Source of the DNA: Bifidobacterium pullorum subsp. gallinarum
GTDB lineage: Bacteria > Actinomycetota > Actinomycetes > Actinomycetales > Bifidobacteriaceae
Length of the DNA: 64,000 nucleotides
Direction of reading: 5' to 3'
Assembly (NCBI RefSeq): GCF_000741215.1
Contig: NZ_JGYX01000002.1
Location: 1-64,000, forward strand
Shown one piece after another: positions 8,154 to 18,879 of this stretch. Below the pieces are notes generated by a model. It searched no databases. It saw only the letters and a program-made list of their open reading frames with translations, and was not told the DNA's origin. Numbering within the stretch: position 1 is the first letter of the stretch; every line of letters begins with the position of its first letter. A program made the position numbers and the translations under genes.

Positions 8154-9194
8154 ATGCCTAGCAACAACATCGCATTCGCACGTAACTACACCTCGGTGAT
8201 CGACGAGGTGTACCAGAGGGCGTCCGTCTCGGGCGTGCTCAACTCCGGCCGCCGCATGGTCCGTGCCGGGCACAACGCCAAGGAGATCCTCATCCCGAAG
8301 ATCTCCGTCACGGGTCTCGGCGACTACACCCGCAACGTCGGCTACAAGACCGGCGCCATCACCTACGAGTTCGAGACCAAGACCTTCAACTACAATCGCG
8401 GCATCCGCCTGTTCGCCGACGTCATGGACGTGGAGGAGGCTGGCGTGAACGACTGCTTCGTGGAGGCAGGCGCCGAGCTGCAGCGCACGCAGGTGGCCCC
8501 GGAGGCAGACGCCTTTACCTTCGCGCAGATCGCCGGGCACACGGGCGTGACCACAGTCACCGAAAGCTACGCGAGCGCAGACGCCGAGGACATCCTGGAG
8601 GACCTGCGCACCGTGACCTCCGCCATGGACGAGAACCAGGTGACTCTGGGCAGCCGCATCCTGTTCATCACGCCCACGCTCAAGGGCGTCCTGGACGACT
8701 TCTCCTACGCGAACCCGAACCGCTCCAACCGCGTGCTCGAGCGCTTCTCGCGCATCGTGGAGGTGCCGCAGGTGCGCTTCTACACGGCCATCGACCTGCT
8801 CTCCGGCGACGATGACCAGTTCGGCTACCAGAAGCGCGCGGCTACCTACGAGCTGACCACGGACACCGAGGTCGACTCCGGCAAGACCTACTACACGCGC
8901 AGCGGCAGCGGCACCTCCGCGAGCCCCTACGTGTACACCGAGGTCGCGAGCCCGCAGAAGGCGAGCCTGGGCAGCTACTACGAGATGACCACCACGCCCG
9001 GTCTGGACATCAACTTCATGGTCGTGGAGCGCAGCGCGGTCATCAAGTTCGACAAGCACGTGGCGAGCCGCGTGTTCTCCCCGGACGAGCTCGAGGCGCT
9101 GGACAGCTACATGATGAAGTATCGCAAGTACGGCATCGTGGAGCTCTTCGACAACAAGCTCGACGGCGTGTACGTCTCGGCCTCCACGGAGTAA
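8154..9194 (+). CDS. Phage major capsid protein
   Basis: 346 aa. The start (ATG 8154) has AAGGAG upstream and follows the scaffold gene at once. The N-terminus (NNIAFARNYTSVIDEVYQRASVSGVL) and the central part (TKTFNYNRGIRLFADVMDVEEA) match the general pattern of tailed-phage coat proteins. About residues 220-270 form a Ser/Thr/Tyr-rich insertion (YELTTDTEVDSGKTYYTRSG) that looks like a surface-exposed domain. The frame is intact. With only a connector fragment behind it and no tail genes, it is unlikely to yield particles alone. Confidence 0.8.
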   Translation: MPSNNIAFARNYTSVIDEVYQRASVSGVLNSGRRMVRAGHNAKEILIPKISVTGLGDYTRNVGYKTGAITYEFETKTFNYNRGIRLFADVMDVEEAGVNDCFVEAGAELQRTQVAPEADAFTFAQIAGHTGVTTVTESYASADAEDILEDLRTVTSAMDENQVTLGSRILFITPTLKGVLDDFSYANPNRSNRVLERFSRIVEVPQVRFYTAIDLLSGDDDQFGYQKRAATYELTTDTEVDSGKTYYTRSGSGTSASPYVYTEVASPQKASLGSYYEMTTTPGLDINFMVVERSAVIKFDKHVASRVFSPDELEALDSYMMKYRKYGIVELFDNKLDGVYVSASTE

Positions 9195-9196
9195 CC

Positions 9197-10138
9197 GTGG
9201 CGTCCACCGTGACATACGAGTTCTACTCGCAGACCTACGGGGGCGGTCTCTCTGAGGCCGCCTTCGCGGCATCTCTTCCCATCGCGGACAGCCACGTGAA
9301 GTGGCTCTGCGCCGTGAAGGGAGCGACGACCACCTGCAACGTGTTCAAGCGGGCGGTGTGCGCGGCCGTGGACGCCTTCGCCGAGTACGGCGCGGGCGAG
9401 GTCGGCGGCTTCCAGATCGGCGAGTTCTCGGTCAAGAACTACGCGAGCCAGCAGACGACCGGCGAGGAGCTGGCGACGGCCGCCGCGCTGCGCGAGCTCG
9501 GGCTCTCGGGCATGGCGTTCACGGGGGGTGTGCTGACGAACCCCAACGCGGACAGCCGCACGTGGTTCTACGGGCACTTCTACGCGGACGGGCAGGCCGT
9601 GCTCACGGCCACCGCGACGCCGGACGCCACGCGCGAGCTTCTGGCCACGGGGCGGATCTGTGCCATCGGCAAGTACACGGGCATGGGCTTCACGCCCTGG
9701 GACAGCACGAACCGCCCGCAGCTCACGAGCGTGCACTTCGCGAGCGACATGGGCTCCTTCGCCGCCCTGAACCTGATCTACCTGTTCTACAGCTGCACGA
9801 ACCTGGCGACCGTCACGGGCCTCGGCAACCTGGCGAACGTATCCTCGATGCGCTACACGTTCAGCTCCTGCGCGGTGACGGTGCTGGACTTCCGGGGGTT
9901 CGACCCGTCCACGCTGACGGACCTGTTCTACTGCTTCTCTGGATGCAGCTCGCTCACGACGATCTACGCGGACAGCACGTGGGCGCTGCCGAGCTCTGGC
10001 ATCAGCGGCATGCAGTGCTTCTACAACTGCCGCTCGCTTGTCGGCGGCAACGGGACCGCATGGTCTAGCTCGAACACTGGATACACGTACATGAGGACCG
10101 ACCGGGCCGGGCAAGCAGGGTATCTGATTGCGGCCTAG
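9197..10138 (+). CDS. Chimeric phage protein: head-tail connector N-terminus fused to BspA-type repeats
   Basis: 313 aa from a GTG two bases after the capsid gene. Residues 1 to about 110 resemble a small head-tail connector (LSEAAFAASLPIADSHVKWL, CNVFKRAVCAAVDAFAEYG, GGFQIGEFSVKNY) that normally ends near MAFTG. From about 112 on the protein is of another kind: KYTGMGFTPWDS, TSVHFASDMGS, then repeats such as MRYTFSSC and LDFRGFDPSTLTDLFYCFSGC, which are DUF285/BspA-like 26-residue repeats found in surface and phage tail-tip proteins. The join lies at a run of six G (about 9524-9529). I infer an in-frame deletion that removed the whole tail module. Confidence 0.65.
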   Translation: MASTVTYEFYSQTYGGGLSEAAFAASLPIADSHVKWLCAVKGATTTCNVFKRAVCAAVDAFAEYGAGEVGGFQIGEFSVKNYASQQTTGEELATAAALRELGLSGMAFTGGVLTNPNADSRTWFYGHFYADGQAVLTATATPDATRELLATGRICAIGKYTGMGFTPWDSTNRPQLTSVHFASDMGSFAALNLIYLFYSCTNLATVTGLGNLANVSSMRYTFSSCAVTVLDFRGFDPSTLTDLFYCFSGCSSLTTIYADSTWALPSSGISGMQCFYNCRSLVGGNGTAWSSSNTGYTYMRTDRAGQAGYLIAA

Positions 10139-10602
10139 TGGATCTCATCACCTGCGGTCGTGGGGTGCTCATTCGCCTCTTTGCAGAGGCGAATGCCCTC
10201 GACCACATCTCGCGCGAATGCTTCTGGGATGTTCGAATCGTCATTCTCTGACCAGATCTTATGCCAACCCGTAAGATGCCCGAAGTCGTTGAAGTCGATG
10301 GTGGCTTCCCAAATGGATATACCGCTCTGCGACTTGACCTCAATGCCTACAACGAATCCATCGATGGAGGCCGACTTGATACGCGGGATACCCTTCTTGG
10401 CTTTGAGGACAATCTGCTCGAACTCCGCCTCTGACACGCCGTCATCGTATGAGGGTGGTGTTGAGCGCCGTTCCTCTTCAAGCTTGCGACGACGCTCCAT
10501 CTCCTCGCGGTACTCGGCCATTTTGCCAGGAATGGAGATAATGGTCTTCGGGATAAAGGTCACTACATCAAGGGCGACTTTCAGCGGGTTGAATCCTGGC
10601 AT
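10135..10602 (-). CDS. Hypothetical prophage cargo protein 1
   Basis: 155 aa from the ATG at 10602, chosen for the AAGGAG six bases upstream; a longer frame to 10647 would overlap its upstream neighbour. The N-terminus (MPGFNPLKVALDVVTFIPKTI) is hydrophobic and could be a short membrane anchor, followed by a charged helix (MAEYREEMERRRKLEEERR). The rest is not recognised. Its stop codon shares the CTAG with the stop of the converging chimeric phage gene. Being on the opposite strand within a prophage, it may be a cargo (moron) gene. Confidence 0.6.
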   Translation of the reverse strand: MPGFNPLKVALDVVTFIPKTIISIPGKMAEYREEMERRRKLEEERRSTPPSYDDGVSEAEFEQIVLKAKKGIPRIKSASIDGFVVGIEVKSQSGISIWEATIDFNDFGHLTGWHKIWSENDDSNIPEAFARDVVEGIRLCKEANEHPTTAGDEIH

Positions 10603-10612
10603 GGGTAACTCC

Positions 10613-11248
10613 TTAAGCAGCCTGCAGGATTCTCTGCTGCTCGCCAAGATAGTGTCTGAGGAGAATTACGTTGCCATACTCGCCAGCGTCTTCAACGGAA
10701 GGTGCCTCGCGCAGGGAAGCGCCATTGGCCGCCGCGAGTTTCTCGGTATAAGTGCGGAGCATGTCCGCCAACGTCTCAAGTTGTCCGCCGTCGAGATCGA
10801 GCGTGACGGTTTTTCCGTCTAGCCCCTCACGCAATCCGTCTACCTGCCGGATAATGCCCTCGAGGTCACCTTCGTTCAGGTTGCCGGCCTTGATGCTGTC
10901 CAAATACCTAGTCATAGCTTCATTGAACGCAACTGCATCTTCCGAAAGCTTCTTATCTGCGTCGTTCTTTTGCTTAGTGGTGAGCTTATATGCGACGACA
11001 CCGCCGATTGCCGCTACCGCCGCAATACCGATGCCTATGAGGGGATACTTGTACTGTTTGGCCATGGCGAGCGCCTTCTGGGCCATCTCTGCGCCCTCAG
11101 CTGCGTCAGGGAGATCGACCTCCTTGAGATGCTTTACTATGTGCCCCGAAGCATCCCTGACTACACCGCCGCGACGGATGAGCTCACCCGCATCGATCAA
11201 CAGCGCGATATCGTCTGGAACCTCCATAGCGACCTGTATCAATGCCAT
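10613..11248 (-). CDS. Hypothetical membrane-anchored prophage cargo protein 2
   Basis: 211 aa. One membrane segment is visible at about residues 70-88 (YPLIGIGIAAVAAIGGVVAYKL), followed by a charged, helical C-terminal part (KNDADKKLSEDAVAFNEAMTRY). The N-terminus (MALIQVAMEVPDDIALLIDAGELIRRGG) is not recognised. It lies 10 bases upstream of the next reverse-strand gene, so the two probably form a two-gene transcript. A lysogenic-conversion or exclusion role is possible but only inferred from position. Confidence 0.6.
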   Translation of the reverse strand: MALIQVAMEVPDDIALLIDAGELIRRGGVVRDASGHIVKHLKEVDLPDAAEGAEMAQKALAMAKQYKYPLIGIGIAAVAAIGGVVAYKLTTKQKNDADKKLSEDAVAFNEAMTRYLDSIKAGNLNEGDLEGIIRQVDGLREGLDGKTVTLDLDGGQLETLADMLRTYTEKLAAANGASLREAPSVEDAGEYGNVILLRHYLGEQQRILQAA

Positions 11249-11402
11249 GACGTGCTCTCCTCAATAAACAGACAACGTAATGCATCAATTCTACTAGAAA
11301 CAAGGCGAAACCGGATTAGCTGCCAGCTAACCCAGCTGACTTTGTGACGTGACACGACACTGCCTCTCGAGGACAACAGTCGATCCCGGGAGGCAGTTCT
11401 TT

Positions 11403-11620
11403 ATGGAGTCAATCATCGTCGCTTGCATCACGGGGGTGGTGACCCTCGTCGGGGTGATCCTCTCCAACTCGAAGAGCAGGGCCGTCATGGAGGTCAAGCT
11501 GGACGCCCTCACGGCAAAGGTCGAGAAGCACAACCAGGTCCTGGAGCGAACCTACCGGCTCGAACAGGACATGGCCGTCGCGAAGCACGACATCGAGGAG
11601 ATCAAGGGAAGGTGGCATGA
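11403..11620 (+). pseudogene. XhlA/holin-accessory-like phage protein, frameshifted end
   Basis: ATG 11403 has GGGAGG upstream. The product starts MESIIVACITGVVTLVGVIL, a membrane segment, then a coiled-coil tail (KLDALTAKVEKHNQVLERTYRLEQDMAVAKHDIEEI), the usual shape of small phage haemolysin XhlA-like or holin-associated proteins. In the observed frame it reads through into the next gene. One extra base near 11606 would restore an ending IKGKVA-stop at 11618-11620, just before the ATG of the holin at 11622. I therefore treat it as frameshifted. Confidence 0.55.
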
Positions 11621-11621
11621 G

Positions 11622-11860
11622 ATGAGCGAGTTCCTGGCAAGCAACGAGTGGCAGTGGAGGCTCCTGCGCACGATCGTGCAGGGCGTCTTGGGCGTGGTGA
11701 TCACCAACCTGGATTTGATCCTGGGCTGGTGCGTGCTCGACCCGAGCATGAGGGCACTCGTCGTAGCGCTGGTGATGGCAGTGCTGAGCCCATCATGGCG
11801 GCTCTCGGCGGAGGCGACGAGGAGATCGTCATCCCGAAGGGCGGCAGCCATGGGGCTTAA
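11622..11860 (+). pseudogene. Phage holin, frameshifted
   Basis: From ATG 11622 the product reads MSEFLASNEWQWRLLRTIVQ, then two membrane segments (GVLGVVITNLDLILGWCVL and ALVVALVMAVLSP). At about 11788-11793 (GAGCCCATC) the frame changes: the other frame continues PIMAALGGGDEEIVIPKGG to a TAA at 11858-11860, the natural holin end. In the actual frame the sequence runs on through nonsense (SWRLSAEATRRSSSRR) into the lysin. One missing C is the simplest cause. Holins form the membrane lesion that lets the endolysin out. Confidence 0.6.
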
Positions 11861-13492
11861 CGGCATCGACATCAGCTCCTGGCAGGAGGACCTGGTCGTC
11901 TCTGCGATGACCACGTGCGACTTCGTCATCGTGAAGGCGACCGGCGGCGCGGGCTACACCAACGAGTGCTTCCGCCGACATTGCGACGAGACCCTGGCGA
12001 CCGGCAAGCTGCTGGGCTGCTACCACTACGCGCGCGACCGGGGCTACGAGGGCTCAGCCGAGGCCGAGGCGGATCACTTCATCGCGGCGTTCAAGCCGTA
12101 CGTCGGCAAGGCGATCCCGTTCCTGGACTGGGAGGCGGACGCGCTGAACCTAGGTGTGGCGTGGGCCAAGAAGTGGTTTGACCGCGTCAGGGACAAGACC
12201 GGCGTGACGCCCGGCATCTACACGAGCAAGAGCGTGCTCTTCTCCTACGACTGGTCGAGCGTGGCCAAGACTTACCCGCTGTGGGTGGCGCAGTACCCCA
12301 ACTACGAGGAGACGGGCTTCTTATCCGAGCCATGGACCGACGGCTGGGACTTCGGGGCTTGGAAGGATCCTCTCATCTTCCAGTACACCGGCACGGGTCG
12401 CATCCCCGGATACGGCGGGCACCTGGACCTCGACCTCTTCTACGGCACCAAGGACGACTGGCGGGGGCGCTGCGCGGTTGTCGGCGCCTCCGCTGGCACG
12501 AGGGAGGCGGACACCGTGAGCATATCGAGGGCGAACGTGGCGGCGCAGATCATGGAACACCTCTGCACGTGCTCGGAGCATGGGTACTCGCAGCCAGGAC
12601 GGCATGGTACCTCTGGGCACTGCAACGTGAAGACCGACGCGGGCACGATCAAGGTGACCAAGGGCGACCGCGATTGCTCCAGTGCGGTGTGCGAGGCCTG
12701 GGAGCTGGCGCTGGCCGGCTCGGCATACGACGGCCTCATCACGCGCTACAACTGGACCGGCGGCATGAGAGAGATGTTCGTGGGCTCGGGGCTCTTCTCG
12801 TGGAAACCTGTATCGTTCATCGCGTCGCGCGGAGACATCTACCTCGACGAGGAGCACCACACGGCCATGTGCATCCGCAACGACGGGACGGCCGACCTCC
12901 TGGGCGAGTTCAGCATCAGCGAGACCGGCGGCATCGATGGCGAGCCGGGCGACCAGACCGGGCGCGAGAGCTGGGTCCACGACTACTATTCCGGCAGCTG
13001 GGACGGCATCCTCCACTACAACGGCAAGGCCGACGTGGGCAGCGAGTCAACCCCTACCGGCTCTGGTGCGCCCTCCGGCGACGTGTCAGAGCTTGCGGCG
13101 AGGGTCATCGCAGGCGATTTCGGCAATGGCGATGCTCGCAGGGCCGCGCTGGGCAGCCGGTACGACGAGGTCCAGGCGGAGGTCAATCGGATCCTGTCCG
13201 GCGGCTCTTCCTCTTCCTCCTACGACGTGGACGCCCTCGCGCGCCGCGTCATCGCCGGTGAGTTCGGGAACGGCGACGCCCGAAGCAGGCTCTGGGGTCG
13301 AAGTACTCGGCCGTGCAGAAGCGCGTGAACGAGATCCTCGGGGCCTCCGGCGCGAGCTCGACATCCATGGACGTCGACGAAATGGCCCGCGCCGTGATTC
13401 GTGGCGACTACGGCAACGGCGAGGAGCGGAAGCGGCGCCTGGGGTCGTACTATTCGATCGTGCAGCGGCGCGTGAACGAGATGCTGTCATGA
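11850..13492 (+). pseudogene. Phage endolysin: GH25 muramidase, second Cys/His domain and CW_7 repeats, frameshifted
   Basis: ATG 11850 overlaps the natural holin stop. Residues 1-200 are a GH25 muramidase (MGLNGIDISSWQ, DFVIVKATGG, CYHYARD, FLDWEAD, YTGTGRIPGYGGHLDLDLF). A second domain (about 225-390) has DCSSAVCEAW, a later HTAMC and a WxHDYY block, suggesting an NlpC/P60- or CHAP-like peptidase. Three CW_7-type wall-binding repeats follow (ARVIAGDFGNGDARR, RRVIAGEFGNGDAR, RAVIRGDYGNGEERK). The frame breaks inside the second repeat near 13281-13286; the other frame restores KQALGSKYSAVQKRVNEIL and the third repeat, ending at 13492. Only the last repeats would be lost from the protein. Confidence 0.75.
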
Positions 13493-13636
13493 GGTCGAGG
13501 CTTCGGTGGCTCGGCGAGCAGGTCGGGTGGCTCCTGGGGATCGCGGCCAGCCTGCTGCTGATGCTGGTCCTGCTGCCGCTCGTCCCGCTCTTCGAAGATG
13601 TACGAAGACATCCGAAGGGCTTACGAGGACAAGTAA
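13489..13636 (+). pseudogene. Short phage membrane protein after the lysin, frameshifted
   Basis: ATG 13489 overlaps the lysin stop (ATGA). The product starts MRSRLRWLGEQVGWLLGIAA and has one strong membrane segment (LLLMLVLLPLVPLF). Near 13591-13597 the other frame gives KMYEDIRRAYEDK and a stop at 13634-13636, a more natural ending than the observed read-through to 13698. It resembles small membrane proteins found at the end of phage lysis cassettes. Confidence 0.45.
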
Positions 13637-13640
13637 CGCG

Positions 13641-13675
13641 GAAGGCCGCCTATCGCATGATAGACGGCCTTCTTG
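13641..13675 (+). terminator. Terminator after the phage lysis cassette
   Basis: Arms GAAGGCCGCCTATC (13641-13654) and GATAGACGGCCTTC (13659-13672) pair with one mismatch around a GCAT loop and are followed by TTGCTTGCT. A good rho-independent terminator candidate. Confidence 0.75.
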
Positions 13676-13694
13676 CTTGCTATGTGGGTTCTGA

Positions 13695-14005
13695 CTAGCT
13701 GAGCGGTTCGAGCTCGCGGTACAGCGGGTCTCCGTCGCCCACAAGCACATCCCACCACCAGTCTGCTGTCTCAACTCCGGACTGGCAAAGCATGTCCAGA
13801 AGCTTGGCACGGGCCTCGGGCGGGAGCTGCTGGAAATCCTCGCGCATGGCGTCGAGCACCGCCTTGCTCGTGGCCATCATGTCGTTGCAGATTTCCTTCT
13901 TCTCATCCATGCTGTAGCTCTCCGGCGAGTAGAGGCAAAGATCCGCCCTAAGTAGGCCATGTCCTCGGCCTGGGTGAGTTCGGTCATCTTCGCTTCGTTG
14001 ATCAT
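13695..14005 (-). pseudogene. Small hypothetical phage protein, frameshifted
   Basis: ATG 14005 (MINEAKMTELTQAEDMAYLG) has GGAG upstream. The frame is lost near 13947-13952, after which the other frame continues LCLYSPESYSMDEKKEICNDMM and runs to a stop at 13695 (ending RELEPLS). One missing base would join both into a protein of about 103 aa. Alone, the second part can start at Met 13910 and give 71 aa. No known domain was recognised. Confidence 0.5.
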
Positions 14006-14052
14006 CTTTCTAATCTCCTCTCAGTGCCCAGCATCGCGAATGGTGGCGCTGG

Positions 14053-14072
14053 GGTGGTACGAATTCCGGTAC
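14053..14072. repeat. Short direct repeat near the island end
   Basis: GGTACGAAT occurs twice with three bases between (GGTACGAATTCCGGTACGAAT). It lies about 130 bases from the guaA 3' end. It could be a binding site for the recombination machinery of the element; this is only a position-based guess. Confidence 0.3.
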
Positions 14073-14106
14073 GAATAATCCCGAAAGGAGTGCCTTCTTT
14101 CGAAGC

Positions 14107-14141
14107 GAAGTGGTGCGCCGATTTCTCGAACGCACCACTTC
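14107..14141 (-). terminator. Hairpin downstream of guaA
   Basis: A perfect 11-bp inverted repeat, GAAGTGGTGCG (14107-14117) and CGCACCACTTC (14131-14141), with a 13-base loop, 60 bases past the guaA stop. There is no clear T-tract. It may end guaA transcription or belong to the integrated element. Confidence 0.5.
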
Positions 14142-14200
14142 TGACCTGCGGTTTTGTTGTGTTTCGGGGTGGAGTGTGAAATACCGTTTTGTCCCGAATT

Positions 14201-15763
<1,563 letters not shown>

Positions 15764-16209
15764 GAAGCTCTCCTCTTTCATCGGGGTGGAGTGAATAGGT
15801 CTATTGTGGCGGTTCAAGGGGACATCCGCGGCGGCGCGGCACACGCGATAAACCGGTTCGAGAATGTCACAACACGCACCATTGCAACCTCCAACACGCC
15901 GCATCCGAGCCCGCGAAACGAACGCGCCGAGCGAATCGCAAATCCGTTTTTGCTTGACTTTCCGCCGTTTTCCGGCATATTCCGGCGAGTCTCGGTGTTC
16001 ACAATCCGGCCACAAAACATGAACAATACGGTAAATTTTTCTAACAATTTCGAACGCTCCCGCAAAAAATCACCACAAAGTCGCACGTTCCTCGTAGGAT
16101 TAAGAACGATTGGACGTGGGCTAACCGCGGAATCGCAAGGTTTCCGGCAGGTCCGCGACCGACGATAAGTATCAATCGCACAACACCGTGCAGGAGTACA
16201 GGAGTACAT
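15764..16209. promoter_or_regulatory. Divergent promoter region guaA/xfp
   Basis: 446 bases between two divergent genes, with no convincing coding sequence. It is AT-richer around 16010-16080 (AACAATACGGTAAATTTTTC and AAAAAATCACCACAAAG) and must carry the promoters of guaA and the highly expressed xfp. I could not place -35/-10 boxes with certainty. xfp has a duplicated ribosome-site-like CAGGAGTACAGGAGTACAT directly before its ATG. Confidence 0.5.
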
Positions 16210-18687
16210 ATGACGAGTCCTGTTATTGGCACCCCTTGGAAGAAGCTGGACGCTCCGGTTTCCGAGGAAGCTCTCGAAGGCGTCGACAAGTACTGGCGCG
16301 CTTCGAACTATCTGTCCATCGGCCAGATTTATCTGCGCAGCAATCCGCTGATGAAGGAACCGTTCACTCGCAATGATGTGAAGCACCGTCTGGTGGGTCA
16401 CTGGGGCACCACCCCTGGCCTGAACTTCCTCATCGGCCACATCAACCGACTCATCGCCGATCACCAGCAGAACACCGTGATCATCATGGGTCCGGGCCAC
16501 GGCGGCCCCGCCGGCACCTCGCAGTCCTACCTGGACGGCACCTACACGGAGTACTTCCCGAACATCACCAAGGATGAGGCTGGCCTGCAGAAGTTCTTCC
16601 GCCAGTTCTCCTACCCGGGCGGCATTCCGTCCCACTACGCGCCGGAGACCCCGGGCTCGATCCACGAGGGTGGCGAGCTGGGCTACGCCCTGTCCCACGC
16701 CTACGGCGCCGTGATGAACAACCCGAGCCTGTTCGTGCCGGCCATCGTCGGCGACGGCGAGGCCGAGACCGGCCCGCTGGCCACCGGTTGGCAGTCCAAC
16801 AAGCTCATCAACCCGCGCACCGACGGCATCGTCCTGCCGATCCTGCACCTCAACGGCTACAAGATCGCCAACCCGACGATCCTGGCCCGCATCTCCGACG
16901 AAGAGCTGCACGAGTTCTTCCACGGCATGGGCTACCAGCCGTACGAGTTCGTCGCCGGCTTCGACGATGAGGATCACATGTCGATCCACCGCCGCTTCGC
17001 CGACCTGTTCGAGACCGTCTTCGACGAGATCTGCGACATCAAGGCCGCGGCCCAGACCGACGACATGACCCGTCCGTTCTACCCGATGATCATCTTCCGC
17101 ACCCCGAAGGGCTGGACCTGCCCGAAGTACATCGACGGCAAGAAGACCGAGGGTTCGTGGCGCTCCCATCAGGTGCCGCTGGCTTCCGCCCGCGATACCG
17201 AGGAGCACTTCCAGGTCCTCAAGAACTGGCTCGAGTCCTACAAGCCGGAGGAGCTGTTCGACGAGAACGGCGCCGTCAAGCCCGAGGTCACCGCGTTCAT
17301 GCCGACCGGCGAGCTGCGCATCGGCGAGAACCCGAACGCCAACGGCGGCCGCATCCGTGAGGATCTGGTCCTCCCGCCGCTGGACAACTACGAGGTCAAG
17401 GAAGTCGCCAAGTTCGGCCATGGCTGGGGCCAGCTCGAGGCCACCCGTCGCCTCGGCGTCTACACCCGCGACATCATCAAGCTGAACCCGGATTCGTTCC
17501 GTATCTTCGGACCGGACGAGACCGCTTCCAACCGTCTGCAGGCCGCCTACGAGGTGACCAACAAGCAGTGGGATGCCGGCTACCTGTCCGAGCTGACCGA
17601 CGAGCACATGGCCGTCACCGGCCAGGTCACCGAGCAGCTTTCCGAGCATCAGATGGAAGGCTTCATCGAGGGCTACCTGCTCACCGGCCGTCACGGCATC
17701 TGGAGCTCCTACGAGTCCTTCGTGCACGTGATCGACTCCATGCTGAACCAGCACGCGAAGTGGCTGGAGGCCACCGTCCGTGAGATCCCGTGGCGCAAGC
17801 CGATCTCCTCGATGAACCTCCTGGTCTCCTCGCACGTCTGGCGTCAGGATCACAACGGCTTCTCGCACCAGGATCCGGGTGTCACCTCCGTCCTGCTGAA
17901 CAAGACGTTCAACAACGACCATGTGGTGAACATCTACTTCCCGTGCGACTCCAACATGCTGCTGGCCGTCGCCGAGAAGTGCTACAAGTCCACCAACCAG
18001 ATCAACGCGATCATCGCCGGCAAGCAGCCGGCCGCCACCTGGATGACCCTGGACGAGGCTCGTGCCGAGCTCGAGAAGGGTGCCGCCGAGTGGAAGTGGG
18101 CCTCCACCGCCGCTTCGAACGACGAGGCTCAGATCGTGCTGGCCTGCGCCGGTGATGTCCCGACCCAGGAGATCATGGCCGCCGCCGACAAGCTGAACGA
18201 GATGGGCATCAAGTTCAAGGTCGTCAACGTGGTGGATCTCATCAAGCTGCAGTCCGCCAAGGAGAACGACGAGGCCCTGACCGACGAGGAGTTCGCTGAG
18301 ATCTTCACCGCCGACAAGCCGGTCCTGTTCGCCTACCACTCCTATGCGCACGACGTGCGTGGCCTGATCTTCGACCGTCCGAACCACGATAACTTCAACG
18401 TTCACGGCTACAAGGAGCAGGGCTCGACCACCACGCCGTTCGATATGGTCCGCGTCAACGACATCGATCGCTACGAGCTCGTCGCCGAGGCTCTGCGCAT
18501 GATCGACGCCGACAAGTACGCCGAGAAGATCGACGAGCTCGAGGCCTTCCGCACCGAAGCCTTCCAGTTCGCGGTCGACAACGGCTACGATCATCCGGAC
18601 TACACCGACTGGGTGTACTCGGATGTCAAGACCGACGTGCAGGGTGCCGTCACCGCCACCGCCGCCACCGCTGGCGACAACGAGTGA
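16210..18687 (+). CDS. xfp: Xylulose-5-phosphate/fructose-6-phosphate phosphoketolase
   Basis: 825 aa, the standard length in bifidobacteria. This thiamine-diphosphate enzyme is the key step of the bifid shunt: it splits xylulose-5-P or fructose-6-P with phosphate into acetyl-phosphate and glyceraldehyde-3-P or erythrose-4-P. Visible motifs are [21 protein letters not shown], the ThDP-binding [18 protein letters not shown], and [16 protein letters not shown] precedes the ATG. The start of the bifid shunt and both acetate-forming enzymes (pta, ackA) sit side by side here. A strong terminator follows, so xfp is probably transcribed alone. Confidence 0.98.
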   Translation: MTSPVIGTPWKKLDAPVSEEALEGVDKYWRASNYLSIGQIYLRSNPLMKEPFTRNDVKHRLVGHWGTTPGLNFLIGHINRLIADHQQNTVIIMGPGHGGPAGTSQSYLDGTYTEYFPNITKDEAGLQKFFRQFSYPGGIPSHYAPETPGSIHEGGELGYALSHAYGAVMNNPSLFVPAIVGDGEAETGPLATGWQSNKLINPRTDGIVLPILHLNGYKIANPTILARISDEELHEFFHGMGYQPYEFVAGFDDEDHMSIHRRFADLFETVFDEICDIKAAAQTDDMTRPFYPMIIFRTPKGWTCPKYIDGKKTEGSWRSHQVPLASARDTEEHFQVLKNWLESYKPEELFDENGAVKPEVTAFMPTGELRIGENPNANGGRIREDLVLPPLDNYEVKEVAKFGHGWGQLEATRRLGVYTRDIIKLNPDSFRIFGPDETASNRLQAAYEVTNKQWDAGYLSELTDEHMAVTGQVTEQLSEHQMEGFIEGYLLTGRHGIWSSYESFVHVIDSMLNQHAKWLEATVREIPWRKPISSMNLLVSSHVWRQDHNGFSHQDPGVTSVLLNKTFNNDHVVNIYFPCDSNMLLAVAEKCYKSTNQINAIIAGKQPAATWMTLDEARAELEKGAAEWKWASTAASNDEAQIVLACAGDVPTQEIMAAADKLNEMGIKFKVVNVVDLIKLQSAKENDEALTDEEFAEIFTADKPVLFAYHSYAHDVRGLIFDRPNHDNFNVHGYKEQGSTTTPFDMVRVNDIDRYELVAEALRMIDADKYAEKIDELEAFRTEAFQFAVDNGYDHPDYTDWVYSDVKTDVQGAVTATAATAGDNE

Positions 18688-18721
18688 TGACCACCTGACC
18701 GTCACGGTCGCGTAGTCCCTT

Positions 18722-18750
18722 GAGGGCCCGGGATTTCCCGGGCCCTCTTT
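18722..18750 (+). terminator. Terminator of xfp
   Basis: A perfect 12-bp stem, GAGGGCCCGGGA (18722-18733) and TCCCGGGCCCTC (18736-18747), with a TT loop and a short T run. A very GC-rich rho-independent terminator. Confidence 0.9.
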
Positions 18751-18834
18751 CGTATGCCCGAGCGTCGGCCTCCGCACGGAAAACATGCGGCACATGTCGG
18801 CATAAGAGAACAGGCATGGTTAGAATGACTGTGT

Positions 18835-18857
18835 AGTGTGAACGTAGTGGTCACACT
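18835..18857. promoter_or_regulatory. Inverted repeat upstream of pta
   Basis: AGTGTGA (18835-18841) and TCACACT (18851-18857) form a 7-bp inverted repeat with a 9-base spacer, ending 22 bases before the pta start. It lies in the leader or promoter region and could be an operator or a small leader hairpin. Confidence 0.4.
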
Positions 18858-18879
18858 GAAACATGAACAAGGAGACATC

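Noticed and set aside
11349-13328. One large 659-codon multi-domain phage protein
   Set aside because: The fusion arises from apparent one-base losses between an XhlA-like protein, a holin and a lysin; alternative frames give the normal ends of each.
15814-18795. Long reverse-strand open frame (993 codons) across xfp
   Set aside because: Opposite-strand shadow of the phosphoketolase gene; it also crosses the xfp promoter and terminator.
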